From an uncultured Lachnospira sp. (GTDB lineage: Bacteria > Bacillota > Clostridia > Lachnospirales > Lachnospiraceae), in the NCBI GenBank assembly GCA_947306285.1, contig CAMZGB010000011.1, forward strand, positions 1 through 21,473: DNA of 21,473 nt, written 5' to 3'. Position 1 is the first letter of the stretch. Each line of letters opens with the position of its first letter. This document shows positions 6,692 through 15,245 of this stretch, in pieces. Under the pieces are notes generated by a model. It saw only the letters and a program-made list of their open reading frames with translations, made no database searches and had not been told where the DNA came from. Both the position numbers and the translations under genes were made by a program.

Positions 6692-9103
6692 ATGAACAGC
6701 AAGGTTTTAACGACGTTAGAATTCAATAAAATAGTTCAAAAACTTTCAGACATAGCTGGTTCGTCCGCCGCGAAGAAAATGTGTGCAGACTTACAGCCTA
6801 CGTCTAATTTAAGTGAAGTAAAAAAGGCTCAAGGCCAGACTTCAGATGCACTTTCTCGCATCTGGAAGAAGGGTTCTGTGCCTTTCGACGGGCTCGTTGA
6901 TATTGGTGAGCCTTTAAAGAGACTTGAAATTGGATCAGTGCTTGGAACTGGCGAGTTACTTGCTATTAAATCAGTGCTTGGCGTTTCAAATGAGGTTAAA
7001 ACTTACGGCCGAGACGTTAAGGATAAGACTGGTGCTAACGAAAAGTCAGGAAGTAACAACTCCGACGAAGAATACACAGATAGTCTCACTCCTTTATTTG
7101 AACAGATTGAGCCTTTAACTTATCTTAAAGCAGAAATCGACAAATGCATTTTGGCTGAGGATGAGATAGCTGATGATGCGTCTCATAACTTGAAAAATAT
7201 TCGTCGTCAAATGAAAATTGCGGCAGATAGAGTTCACACTCAGCTAAATTCTTTCGTAAATTCAAAGACCGGCAAGGATGTTTTGCAGGATTCTCTAATC
7301 ACTATGAGAGATGGCAGATACTGTGTGCCTGTAAAAGCTGAGCAGCGTTCTCAGGTGGACGGAATTGTGCACGATCAATCTTCAACTGGTTCTACTGTTT
7401 TCGTTGAGCCAAAGGCTGTAGTTGATTTGAATAACAAACTTCGTGACTTGGCAGCCAAAGAGGCTGAAGAAATACAAATCATTTTGGCAAATCTATCGAA
7501 TTCATGTGCTGAGCACATTGATGAGATTAAATTGAACGTGGAAGTTCTAACTGAGTTAGATTTTATTTTAGCTAAGGGAGTTTTGGCTAAGCAGATGAAG
7601 GCCACTCTTCCTATTTTGAACGACCACGGATACATAAATATCAAACAGGGACGTCACCCACTTTTAGATGTGGAGACTGTAGTTCCTATTGATGTAAATT
7701 TGGGAAAGGACTTCACGCTTTTAGTTGTGACAGGTCCCAACACTGGCGGTAAAACAGTTTCACTTAAGACTGTCGGTCTACTTACGCTAATGGGTCAGGC
7801 CGGACTTCATATTCCAGCAGACGATAAGAGCGAGATAGCTGTCTTCGACGAAGTCTTTGCAGATATTGGCGACGAGCAAAGCATAGAGCAGAGTTTAAGT
7901 ACTTTCTCATCACATATGGTTAACACTGTCGACATTCTAAAACAAGCTGACGAGAACTCTTTAGTTTTGTTTGATGAGATTGGCGCTGGAACGGACCCTG
8001 TGGAAGGTGCTGCTCTAGCAATTTCAATCCTTTCGTACTTGAAGGATGTGGATGCTCGCATTATGGCTACCACTCACTACAGTGAACTTAAACTTTACGC
8101 TCTCCAAACAGAGGGTGTTTCGAACGCAAGCTGCGAATTCAATGTTGATACTTTGCAGCCTACATATAAGTTGTTAATCGGTCTTCCTGGAAAGAGTAAT
8201 GCTTTCGCTATTTCTAACAAGCTTGGTCTTTCTGAGGATATTATTGAGGGTGCTAAGGAGCGAATCGATTCTGACGATGAGCAGTTCGAAGATGTCTTGA
8301 ATAAAATTGACCAACAGCGTGTTCAGATTGAAAAGGATCAAGAGACAATCGCTGTGTACAAATCTCAGATTGAAGGTTTGAAGAAGGAATACGAGAATAA
8401 GAGCCAGCGCCTTGAAAAACAGCGCGACAGAATTGTGACCGAGGCCAAGGAAGAAGCTGCCAAAATTTTGAAAGACGCAAAGACAACTGCTGACAAAGCA
8501 ATTTCAGATATAAATAAAAATAAAACATCGGCCAACACTAAAGAAATGGAACAAGCCCGCGGAAGTATTGGTGAAATGCTCAAGGACGTGCAGACTCCTT
8601 CTATCAAACGTTCAATTGGTTCGAAGGAACACAAGCCTTCTGACTTTAAGTTGGGAACTGGCGTTAAGGTTCTTAGCCTTAACCTAAACGGTCATGTCAC
8701 ATCACTTCCAGATAAAGATGGAAATATGGATGTTCAGATGGGCATCTTGAATTCAAAGATAAATATTAAAGACCTTGAGATTATAGATGAGCCAGATATT
8801 AAAGCTCCTGGTTTCAAGAAGGGCTCTGGCGGAAAGATTAAGATGCAAAAGTCTACGGACGTTTCAATGGAGATAAATTTGATTGGCAAAACTGTAGATG
8901 AGGCTATAAATGCTTTGGAGAAGTATTTGGACGATGCATATATTGCAAAACTACCTCAAGTTACAATCATCCATGGCAAAGGAACTGGAAAGTTGCGCTC
9001 TGCTATTCAGAGTTATTTGAAGAAATGTAAGTATGTAGACTCATATAGAAACGGTACCTTCGGCGAAGGCGGCAGCGGAGCCACCATCGTGACTTTTAAA
9101 TAA
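6692..9103 (+). CDS. mutS2: MutS2 family ATPase/endonuclease
   Basis: 803-residue MutS2: ABC-type ATPase without the MutS mismatch-recognition domain. In Firmicutes MutS2 is tied to suppression of recombination and to splitting of collided ribosomes. Core and lever region about residues 1-330; Walker A GPNTGGKT (348-355); Walker B near 425-440 (SLVLFDEIGAGTD) followed by the ATTHYSELK switch. Coiled-coil-rich region about 520-620 (long Glu/Lys/Gln helices); C-terminal Smr domain about 730-803 with LIGKTVDEAINALEKYLD, IHGKGTGKLRSAI and FGEGGSGATIVTFK. A hydrophilic insertion near 106-130 (KSGSNNSDEE) looks like a disordered loop. The start was chosen from the full-length family N-terminus and the upstream promoter. 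The response regulator follows after 62 bases with no terminator seen, so they may share transcripts. Confidence 0.96.
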   Translation: MNSKVLTTLEFNKIVQKLSDIAGSSAAKKMCADLQPTSNLSEVKKAQGQTSDALSRIWKKGSVPFDGLVDIGEPLKRLEIGSVLGTGELLAIKSVLGVSNEVKTYGRDVKDKTGANEKSGSNNSDEEYTDSLTPLFEQIEPLTYLKAEIDKCILAEDEIADDASHNLKNIRRQMKIAADRVHTQLNSFVNSKTGKDVLQDSLITMRDGRYCVPVKAEQRSQVDGIVHDQSSTGSTVFVEPKAVVDLNNKLRDLAAKEAEEIQIILANLSNSCAEHIDEIKLNVEVLTELDFILAKGVLAKQMKATLPILNDHGYINIKQGRHPLLDVETVVPIDVNLGKDFTLLVVTGPNTGGKTVSLKTVGLLTLMGQAGLHIPADDKSEIAVFDEVFADIGDEQSIEQSLSTFSSHMVNTVDILKQADENSLVLFDEIGAGTDPVEGAALAISILSYLKDVDARIMATTHYSELKLYALQTEGVSNASCEFNVDTLQPTYKLLIGLPGKSNAFAISNKLGLSEDIIEGAKERIDSDDEQFEDVLNKIDQQRVQIEKDQETIAVYKSQIEGLKKEYENKSQRLEKQRDRIVTEAKEEAAKILKDAKTTADKAISDINKNKTSANTKEMEQARGSIGEMLKDVQTPSIKRSIGSKEHKPSDFKLGTGVKVLSLNLNGHVTSLPDKDGNMDVQMGILNSKINIKDLEIIDEPDIKAPGFKKGSGGKIKMQKSTDVSMEINLIGKTVDEAINALEKYLDDAYIAKLPQVTIIHGKGTGKLRSAIQSYLKKCKYVDSYRNGTFGEGGSGATIVTFK

Positions 9104-9165
9104 TTTTTAGAAAAAGTTAATATTTAATTCATATTTATTTGTGACAATATTTTTAGGAGGATATT

Positions 9166-9873
9166 ATGGCAGATAAAAAGAAAATCCTGATTGTGGACGA
9201 CGATGAAAATATCGCAAATCTTATTTCTTTGTATTTGACGAAGGAATGTTTTGAGACTCATATTGAGCACGACGGAGAATCGGCTATAGAGGCGTGGAAA
9301 ACTTTCGACCCAGATTTGATTCTCTTGGATATTATGCTTCCAGGAATGGATGGATATGATGTGTGCAGAACTATTCGCAAGGAGTCGAACGTTCCTATTA
9401 TTATGTTGTCTGCAAAAACTGAAGTATTTGATAAGGTGCTTGGTCTAGAACTTGGCGCTGATGATTATATGATTAAACCTTTTGATTCGAAGGAACTAGT
9501 GGCTAGAGTTAAGTCCGTTCTTAGACGCTATCAAGACTCTGGCACTGCTACTACCGAAGAGGAAAAGGAAGATAAAGTTTTAGAGTTTAAAGATTTGACT
9601 ATCAACCTTTCAAACTACGAAGTTATTTACAAGGGCAAGCCTGTAGAGATGACTCCTAGAGAAATTGAATTGTTGTACTTCCTAGCATCAAATCCAAATC
9701 AAGTGTTCAACCGCGAGCAGTTGTTAGAGCAGATTTGGGGCTATGACTTCGCCGGGGACACAAGAACTGTAGACGTTCACATTAAGAGAATCCGTGAGAA
9801 GCTTCCAGAAACAGATGAATGGGCAATCACTACTGTTTGGAGTGTAGGATATAAATTTGAGTTGAAGAAGTAA
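9166..9873 (+). CDS. OmpR/PhoB-family response regulator
   Basis: 235-residue DNA-binding regulator. The receiver domain (about 5-117) has the acidic cluster DDD (11-13), phospho-acceptor D55 in LILLDIMLPG, the conserved Ser in MLSAK and K104 in MIKPFD. After a Glu/Thr-rich linker (about 124-138) comes a winged-helix effector domain (about 140-233), with MTPREIELLYFLASNPNQVF, REQLLEQIWGYDF and the recognition helix TRTVDVHIKRIREKL. ATG 9166 is preceded by AGGAGG at good spacing. The kinase gene begins one base after its stop, so the two form a two-component pair. The overall look is WalR/PhoP-like, but the target cannot be named. Confidence 0.95.
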   Translation: MADKKKILIVDDDENIANLISLYLTKECFETHIEHDGESAIEAWKTFDPDLILLDIMLPGMDGYDVCRTIRKESNVPIIMLSAKTEVFDKVLGLELGADDYMIKPFDSKELVARVKSVLRRYQDSGTATTEEEKEDKVLEFKDLTINLSNYEVIYKGKPVEMTPREIELLYFLASNPNQVFNREQLLEQIWGYDFAGDTRTVDVHIKRIREKLPETDEWAITTVWSVGYKFELKK

Positions 9874-9874
9874 T

Positions 9875-10918
9875 ATGAAATTATCACTTATGACAAAATT
9901 TATAATTAGTTATTTACTATTTGCAATCCTTGGAATTGTGTTTATTTTACTTGGAAAAAACTATCTTATTGATCAACATTTGATAAAAAATGGATCCGCT
10001 AATCTTGTTATGAATTCTATGATAGGAGTATATATCGGAATGCTTATTATAGCTCTGATCATTTTTGGAATATATTTCTTGAAAGTATACATTCCTATTA
10101 ATTGGATTACAAAAGCATCAATGGAATACGCCAAAGGAAACTTTGACACTATCGAGTATGATGTTAAAACCAACGATGAGCTAAGCGATTTGTCCGCATC
10201 TATTAAAATAATGTCAGATCAGCTCAGCAACACTAGAGATTACCAGCGAGACTTTATCTCAAATATATCTCACGACTTTAGATCTCCTCTTACTTCCATT
10301 AGAGGATATTTGGAGGCTATGTTGGATGGCACTATTCCACCATCAGAGTATGAGCATTACCTAAAAACTGTTCTTTCTGAGGCTAACAGACTTGAGCACT
10401 TAACAACAGGTCTATTAGAAATGGATGGCTACGGCACAGAAGGTTTAGAATTGATTAAAGAAAACTTCGATATGGAACAAGTAATCACAGAAGCGGTCGA
10501 GACCTTCGAAGGTAGATGTGCTAAGAAACACCTAGAAATCGTGATGAAATTCCCTAGCGAACACTACTTGGTTTATGGAGATAAGGGTAAATATGAGCAG
10601 GTTCTATACAACTTGCTAGATAATGCTATTAAGTTTAGCAATCACAATTCAAAAGTTATTATTTCTTTATATAATCAGGGTGATAAACAATATTGCTCAA
10701 TAAAAGACTTTGGCCCTGGAATTCCAAGTGATAAAATAGATAAGATTTTCCAGAGATTTTATAAAAGCGACAGTTCTCGTGGCCGTGATAAAACTGGAAA
10801 TGGAATCGGTCTATCAATCGTAAAAGAAATCATTATGGCCCACAATGAAACTATTGATGTTATCAGCACCGAAGGTGCTGGTTGCGAATTTGTATTCTCT
10901 ATAAGTAAGGCAAAATAA
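9875..10918 (+). CDS. Sensor histidine kinase paired with the upstream response regulator
   Basis: 347-residue membrane kinase. Two membrane segments (about 8-27 and 48-70) enclose a very short outside loop of about 20 residues, so it likely senses the membrane or a protein partner rather than a large ligand. A HAMP-like linker (about 71-122) leads to the H-box FISNISHDFRSPLTSIRGY with phospho-acceptor H133. The ATP-binding domain has the N-box (QVLYNLLDNAIKFS), G1 (DFGPGIP), F-box (IFQRFYKS) and G2 (GNGIGLSIVKEI). All catalytic motifs are intact. Start ATG 9875 nearly abuts the regulator stop. No terminator of usual form follows; the inverted repeat at 10920-11052 begins at the stop codon. 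Confidence 0.95.
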   Translation: MKLSLMTKFIISYLLFAILGIVFILLGKNYLIDQHLIKNGSANLVMNSMIGVYIGMLIIALIIFGIYFLKVYIPINWITKASMEYAKGNFDTIEYDVKTNDELSDLSASIKIMSDQLSNTRDYQRDFISNISHDFRSPLTSIRGYLEAMLDGTIPPSEYEHYLKTVLSEANRLEHLTTGLLEMDGYGTEGLELIKENFDMEQVITEAVETFEGRCAKKHLEIVMKFPSEHYLVYGDKGKYEQVLYNLLDNAIKFSNHNSKVIISLYNQGDKQYCSIKDFGPGIPSDKIDKIFQRFYKSDSSRGRDKTGNGIGLSIVKEIIMAHNETIDVISTEGAGCEFVFSISKAK

Positions 10919-10919
10919 C

Positions 10920-11052
10920 AATAGAACAAAGTGCTATTTCAAAATATTATAACGAGAGCAGAAAAGCGTATGTGTCGAACGATTTTTAGTGAGCACATAT
11001 GCTTTTTGCTCTCGTGTTAAAACTATTGAAAAATACAGCACTTTGTACTATT
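10920..11052. repeat. Nested imperfect inverted repeat (possible MITE-like element or structured RNA)
   Basis: Outer arms AATAGAACAAAGTGCT (10920-10935) and AGCACTTTGTACTATT (11037-11052) pair with one mismatch and continue through an ATTT(TT)CAA extension. An AT-rich internal loop follows. Inner arms 10952-10974 (ACGAGAGCAG then AAAAGC then GTATGTG) and 10994-11015 pair over 22 positions with one bulged G (10961) and one G-T pair (10968/11000, a G-U wobble in plus-strand RNA). The apical loop is 10975-10993. No T-tract follows either stem, so it is not a usual terminator, although it could stall or protect the kinase mRNA 3' end. It fills most of the 173-bp gap and has no open frame of note. 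Clear target-site duplications were not seen. Confidence 0.8.
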
Positions 11053-11054
11053 AT
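11026..11054 (+). promoter_or_regulatory. Predicted sigma-A promoter of the ferredoxin gene inside the inverted-repeat right arm
   Basis: TTGAAA (11026-11031), exactly 17 bases, TATTAT (11049-11054). Start near 11061, leader about 31 bases, then AAAGGAG before ATG 11092. The -35, the spacer and the first part of the -10 lie in the right arm of the inverted repeat. Confidence 0.6.
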
Positions 11055-11091
11055 TATTAGGTATTATTTAAGAATATAAAGGAGAATAGTT

Positions 11092-11265
11092 ATGGCATAC
11101 AAAATAACAGATGGATGTATCGGTTGTGGCGCATGTGAAGGTACTTGCCCAGTTGGCGCTATCAAGAATGCAGGCGACGTTTATGAAATTGACGCTGCTG
11201 CTTGTATCGAATGTGGTGCTTGTGCAGGTTCATGCCCAACAGATTCTATCAAACTAGATGACTAA
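11092..11265 (+). CDS. 2[4Fe-4S] ferredoxin, 57 residues
   Basis: Small electron carrier of the clostridial bacterial-ferredoxin type. Two cluster motifs of CxxCxxCxxxCP form are complete: C9, C12, C15, C19 with P20, and C38, C41, C44, C48 with P49. The second half repeats the first (IGCGACEGTCP against IECGACAGSCP), the usual internal duplication. Length 57 is normal for the family and too short for many gene finders. ATG 11092 follows AAAGGAGAATAGTT. The gene has its own predicted promoter and a strong terminator, so it is a single-gene transcript. It likely serves anaerobic redox enzymes such as pyruvate:ferredoxin oxidoreductase or hydrogenase, none of which is in this window. Confidence 0.97.
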   Translation: MAYKITDGCIGCGACEGTCPVGAIKNAGDVYEIDAAACIECGACAGSCPTDSIKLDD

Positions 11266-11273
11266 TCAGTCAT

Positions 11274-11310
11274 AAAAAAGAACTATCGCTTTTGCGATAG
11301 TTCTTTTTTT
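11274..11310. terminator. Bidirectional intrinsic terminator between ferredoxin and dnaB
   Basis: 11-bp stem AGAACTATCGC / GCGATAGTTCT with a TTTT loop, flanked by A6 on the left and a run of T on the right, so both strands see a T-tract. It serves the convergent ferredoxin (plus) and dnaB (minus) transcripts. Confidence 0.93.
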
Positions 11311-11314
11311 ATGT

Positions 11315-12664
11315 TTATATGTGACTAGTCTCTGGATTTTCAAATTTAGTATAATCACCTAACCATACTAATTCTAATTCTCCAGTAGGGCCGTTACGCT
11401 GTTTAGCCACATTAACAATTACTCTGTTTTTATCTTCTTGTTTTGTTTCTTTGTCATAGGCTCTAGACATTAGAATTACCACATCGGCATCCTGCTCAAG
11501 TCCACCCGACTCACGAAGATCACCAATGTTTGGTTTCTTGTCTTCTCTTTGTTCAGGTCCACGGTTAAGCTGTGACAAAGCAATTACTGGAACTTTCAAG
11601 TCTTTAGCTATAGCCTTAAGCGTTCTAGAAATTTCTGCAATCTCCTGCTCTCTGTTCCCTATCTTCATATGTGAACCAGTAGACTTTGTAGTTAATAGTT
11701 GTAAGTAGTCAACTACAATTAACTGAATATCTTTCTCTAACTTTAGCTTTCTACACTGAGATCTCATAACGTTGACATCAATACCTGATGTGTCATTTAT
11801 GATAATTTGAGAATTACCAACTTCACTTGCCGTCTCAACTAAGTTTTCCCATTCTCTATCGCTAAGCTCACCATTTCTTATCTTCTGACCACTTATCATA
11901 GAATGTTGCGAGAACAAACGCTGAACTAGTGATTCATCTGACATCTCGGCACTAAATATCGCCACTGGAATTTCTTGTTTCAAACCAACTTGCTCTGCAA
12001 TATTAAGAGCCAAAGCTGTTTTACCAACAGAAGGTCTAGCAGCTATCAAAATCAAATCTCCAGGTTGCAAGCCTGACAACTTGTAATCTAACTTTGTGTA
12101 GCCAGTTTTAATTCCTGTGATAGAGCCTCTAGTCTTTGAAGCTTTTTCTATCTTATCAATAACATCAAGCGCAATATCTTTAATACTCTTTATCTCGCTT
12201 GAATGTCCTTTTTGAACTAATTCAAATATTTCTTTTTCTGTAGACTCTAGCAACTCATCTGATGTTTCGTTTCCAGCATAACATCTGTTTGTAATGTCTT
12301 CAGAAGCTCTAATCAAGTTTCTTAAAACTGCTTTGTCATGAACTATTCTGGCATATTCTTTTACATTGGCAGATGTAGTTACCATATCCAATATATTCTT
12401 AATGAAATCTAAACTAACAATCTCAGATGAAACACCCTGCTCCTCTAACTGTGCTTTAACAGTTACAAGATCACATGCTTTTCCTTGAGATGATAATGTC
12501 ATCATTGCTTTAAATAACTCAGCATAGTTTTTCTGATAGAAATCCTCTGCTGTAATCATTTCTCCAACCACAGAAATAGCATTGGCATCCATTAACATGG
12601 AGCCAATGACAGCTTGTTCAGCTTCATTACTATGTGGCATTACTCTTTTTACTACTTCGTCCAT
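11315..12664 (-). CDS. dnaB: Replicative DNA helicase DnaB
   Basis: 449-residue hexameric 5'-3' helicase that unwinds DNA at the fork. The N-terminal primase-interacting helical domain is about 8-110 (PHSNEAEQAVIGSMLMD, QKNYAELFKAM), the linker about 150-180, and the RecA-like domain from about 185. Walker A is ARPSVGKTALALN (209-221), catalytic E240 is in FSAEM, Walker B is VVDYLQLL (317-324), and NVAKQRNGPTG (418-428) is the arginine-finger region. RESGGLEQDADVV is intact and there is no intein. It is last in the gdpP-rplI-dnaB order typical of Firmicutes. The 47-base gap to rplI has only a weak AT hairpin, so co-transcription is likely. Confidence 0.97.
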   Translation of the reverse strand: MDEVVKRVMPHSNEAEQAVIGSMLMDANAISVVGEMITAEDFYQKNYAELFKAMMTLSSQGKACDLVTVKAQLEEQGVSSEIVSLDFIKNILDMVTTSANVKEYARIVHDKAVLRNLIRASEDITNRCYAGNETSDELLESTEKEIFELVQKGHSSEIKSIKDIALDVIDKIEKASKTRGSITGIKTGYTKLDYKLSGLQPGDLILIAARPSVGKTALALNIAEQVGLKQEIPVAIFSAEMSDESLVQRLFSQHSMISGQKIRNGELSDREWENLVETASEVGNSQIIINDTSGIDVNVMRSQCRKLKLEKDIQLIVVDYLQLLTTKSTGSHMKIGNREQEIAEISRTLKAIAKDLKVPVIALSQLNRGPEQREDKKPNIGDLRESGGLEQDADVVILMSRAYDKETKQEDKNRVIVNVAKQRNGPTGELELVWLGDYTKFENPETSHI

Positions 12665-12711
12665 AATTATTAACCTTAATATGTGATGTAATCTATTATA
12701 TTACATATAAA

Positions 12712-13158
12712 TTATTTTGCTACCACTTTTATAGTGAGCGTAGCCTGCACTTCTGGATGCAACTTAATTTTCACATCATATGTGCCCAATTGCTTAATGT
12801 TTTCTGGCAAAACTACTTTTTTCTTATCAAATTCTAAATCTAATTGTTTCTTTGCCTCGTTTGCAACGTCCTTTGTAGAAATCGAACCAAATAGTTTTCC
12901 TTCCACTCCGGCATCCATTTTTATTGTGATAGACTTTGTCGCCAACTCATCAGCTAAAGCCTTGGCATCATCCAATCTCTCCTGTGCCATCTTCTCGTCG
13001 TTTTTCTTTTGAAGTTTTAAATCATTAAGGTTTTTGCTGTCTGCTTCCACACCCTTCTTCTTGGGTAGAATGAAGTTTCTAGCGTAACCATCATTTACTT
13101 CTACAATCTCTCCCTTTTTGCCGAGAGATTTAACATCTTCCAATAGGATAACTTTCAT
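12712..13158 (-). CDS. rplI: 50S ribosomal protein L9
   Basis: 148-residue L9, which binds 23S rRNA at the base of the L1 stalk and helps hold the reading frame. The N-terminal RNA-binding domain is the classic MKVILLEDVKSLGKKGEIVEVNDGYARNFILPKK pattern (quoted here only as MKVILLEDVKSLGKKGEI and GYARNFILP). A long connecting helix rich in Lys/Glu/Asp follows (about 42-75), then the C-terminal domain (about 76-148) ending in VQATLTIKVVAK. Length is normal. The ATG overlaps the gdpP stop as TAATG, so translation is coupled to the phosphodiesterase gene. Confidence 0.97.
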   Translation of the reverse strand: MKVILLEDVKSLGKKGEIVEVNDGYARNFILPKKKGVEADSKNLNDLKLQKKNDEKMAQERLDDAKALADELATKSITIKMDAGVEGKLFGSISTKDVANEAKKQLDLEFDKKKVVLPENIKQLGTYDVKIKLHPEVQATLTIKVVAK

Positions 13159-15194
13159 TATAGTTCTCCCTCCTTCATCTTAGCAGTTATAAGTTTCTTC
13201 AACTGCTTAACTACATCTTCCACTTTCTCACCTTTGACTTGCGCCCCCGCCAAAGTCATGTGGCCACCGCCACCAAACTCTTCCATAAGGAGCTGCACGT
13301 TCTTATCAATAGCTCTAGCACTGATATAAACTTGGTCATTATATGGTGTAAGCACGAATGATGCTTTGATACCTTTAACTGTTAATAGTTCGTTTGCCGC
13401 CTGCGCACCCACTGTAGTTGGCGATTCAACATCCTTTGCCGTACACACTGAGATAGCGTAGACATCTTTATATATTTCGGCATTACTGATTGTGTCAGCC
13501 TTTGCCTTGTAATCTTCCAATTTGTTTCTGAACATCTGATTGACTGTCGCAATTTCAGCGCCCTTCTTGCGTAAGTATGCGGCTGCCTCAAAAGTTCTAA
13601 CTCCCACACGACGTGTGAAGTTGTTTGTATCAACCATGATGCCACCGTACATTGTGTTTGCTTCCTTTACTGATAAGCGAACTGTCTCATTGATATACTG
13701 CATAATCTCAACAACCAACTCACATGATGATGAAGCAGATAGTTCAATGTATGAAAGTTGAACATCTTCAATAGCATCCTCTTTTTGTCTGTGATGATCT
13801 ACCACAACCTTTGTCTGCGCTCTATTAACTAGGGCAGGTTCTTCGGCGTAGTCAGCACTGTGGCAATCCACAATAATCAAAACATCGTTCTTTGTAATTT
13901 CGTCCAATGTCTCTGAACCAGTCATAAACATATCATCCGGATAATCTTCGTCGGCCTTGTAGTCTTCAACTAGCGGAGCAACTGTACTTGTATACTCTCC
14001 CAAAACTATATGAGCTTCTTTACCCAAAGTCTGTGCAATACGATAGAAACCGATGGCTGCGCCAAAGGCATCGTTGTCAGCCAAGTGGTGTCCCATAATA
14101 TAGACGTCCGCGTGGTCCATAAGCATTTCCCTAAACGCTGTAGCTTTAACACGAGACTTAACTTTGGTGTTCTTCTCAACTGATTTAGACTTTCCACCAT
14201 AGTAGTATACTTTATTTCCATCCTTAAGGACGGCCTGGTCACCACCACGACCGAGTGCCAAATCAATAGCTGATGCGGCTAGTTCGTAGTTATCAATTAA
14301 TTTCTCATTTCCACGACCAAGACCAATACTTAACGTAGCATCAATATTATCACCAGTATTAATTTCTTTAACATCGTCCAAAATTGAGAACTTATCACTT
14401 TGCATCTGATTTAAGTATTTAGCCTTAAAGAAAACAAAGTATTTGTCTGTCTCCACTTTTCTAACGATTCCGTCGTACTCGCCAAAGTACTTAGCAATTT
14501 TTCTATCAATAAGAGCAAGCGTCAATGTTCTTCTAGCTGGCTCTACTTCTTGCATTAATTCATCGTAGTTATCTAAATAAATATGACCCACAATCAATTT
14601 TTCATCAGCATTTTCTTTTTCAAGCTGACTAATATATGAATAATCAAATAGGTAGAAGGCAATCATATCTGCCTTTGACTGATCATTCTTCTTTTCGCTC
14701 CATTCTGGGTCTAGAGAAAATTCCTTTAAAACAACCTTGTATTCTCTCTCGTTGTAAGTCATCATAAATTCATTTCGTCCATTCTCGTCAAACTTAATTT
14801 TTTCTCCATCAAATTTGTCGAAGACTGAAATGACATTTTTATCTTTAATCTTTTCGCCCTGAACTATTTCTTCAAGCATGTCGTTCGCCCAAAGAATTCT
14901 TCCAGTCTCATCTAGCAAACCGAAAGGTACATCCAAGTCATTTAACATTTGCTTTTGAATTTGGCTATAATCTGCCCCAAATTCTACTAGTCTCTTTGTG
15001 AATTTTGGTTTAAACTTTACGCAGAAAACCAACGATACCACAAAGTATATGATAGCGGCAATCGCCATACATATGCCTGCTCTTATATCAAAGTATAGAC
15101 AAATAGGGATTAAAATAATCCACAATGCTAAAAAGTAAAATGGCAAATATATGTAATTTTTAATTTTTCCTCTTATATTATCTTTTTCACTCAT
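13158..15194 (-). CDS. gdpP: Cyclic-di-AMP phosphodiesterase GdpP (YybT type)
   Basis: 678-residue membrane enzyme that hydrolyses c-di-AMP to pApA. Two membrane segments (about 16-35 and 39-58); PAS-like domain (about 84-190) with VPFGLLDETGRILWAND; degenerate GGDEF domain (about 200-330); then the DHH/DHHA1 catalytic part. Metal ligands are present: H369, D373 and D375 in GHHLADNDAFG, D443 in IVDCH, the DHH triad 466-468, and GGGGH 641-645. I chose ATG 15194 because GGAG lies 6 bases upstream. A TTG 27 bases further up would add nine residues (NNAKAEKI region) but has no clear ribosome binding site. It ends in a TAATG overlap with rplI. c-di-AMP controls wall and osmotic balance, which fits the envelope genes upstream. 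Confidence 0.95.
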   Translation of the reverse strand: MSEKDNIRGKIKNYIYLPFYFLALWIILIPICLYFDIRAGICMAIAAIIYFVVSLVFCVKFKPKFTKRLVEFGADYSQIQKQMLNDLDVPFGLLDETGRILWANDMLEEIVQGEKIKDKNVISVFDKFDGEKIKFDENGRNEFMMTYNEREYKVVLKEFSLDPEWSEKKNDQSKADMIAFYLFDYSYISQLEKENADEKLIVGHIYLDNYDELMQEVEPARRTLTLALIDRKIAKYFGEYDGIVRKVETDKYFVFFKAKYLNQMQSDKFSILDDVKEINTGDNIDATLSIGLGRGNEKLIDNYELAASAIDLALGRGGDQAVLKDGNKVYYYGGKSKSVEKNTKVKSRVKATAFREMLMDHADVYIMGHHLADNDAFGAAIGFYRIAQTLGKEAHIVLGEYTSTVAPLVEDYKADEDYPDDMFMTGSETLDEITKNDVLIIVDCHSADYAEEPALVNRAQTKVVVDHHRQKEDAIEDVQLSYIELSASSSCELVVEIMQYINETVRLSVKEANTMYGGIMVDTNNFTRRVGVRTFEAAAYLRKKGAEIATVNQMFRNKLEDYKAKADTISNAEIYKDVYAISVCTAKDVESPTTVGAQAANELLTVKGIKASFVLTPYNDQVYISARAIDKNVQLLMEEFGGGGHMTLAGAQVKGEKVEDVVKQLKKLITAKMKEGEL

Positions 15195-15245
15195 AATCTT
15201 CTCCGCTTTTGCGTTGTTCAAAAATTATTTGTTACTTGTGCATAA

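Noticed and set aside
9104..9165. Possible separate promoter or operator between mutS2 and the response regulator (TTGTGACAAT)
   Set aside because: No -10 at proper spacing before the ribosome binding site, and the short palindrome is not convincing.
10864..10880. Perfect 7-bp hairpin with GAA loop at the end of the kinase gene
   Set aside because: It lies inside the coding sequence (STEGAG), has no T-tract and is 36 bases before the stop codon; likely chance.
12665..12711. AT-rich hairpin between rplI and dnaB
   Set aside because: A short 7-bp AT stem without a T-tract is too weak to call a terminator or a regulatory RNA.
13158..15194. Possible loss of GdpP activity because GHHLADND differs from the more common GHKxPDMD
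   Set aside because: The ligands HxxxDxD, the IVDCH aspartate and DHH are all present, so only non-ligand positions differ.
15195..15221. Nine-residue N-terminal extension of GdpP from a TTG start
   Set aside because: The downstream ATG 15194 has GGAG at good spacing, and the TTG has no ribosome binding site.
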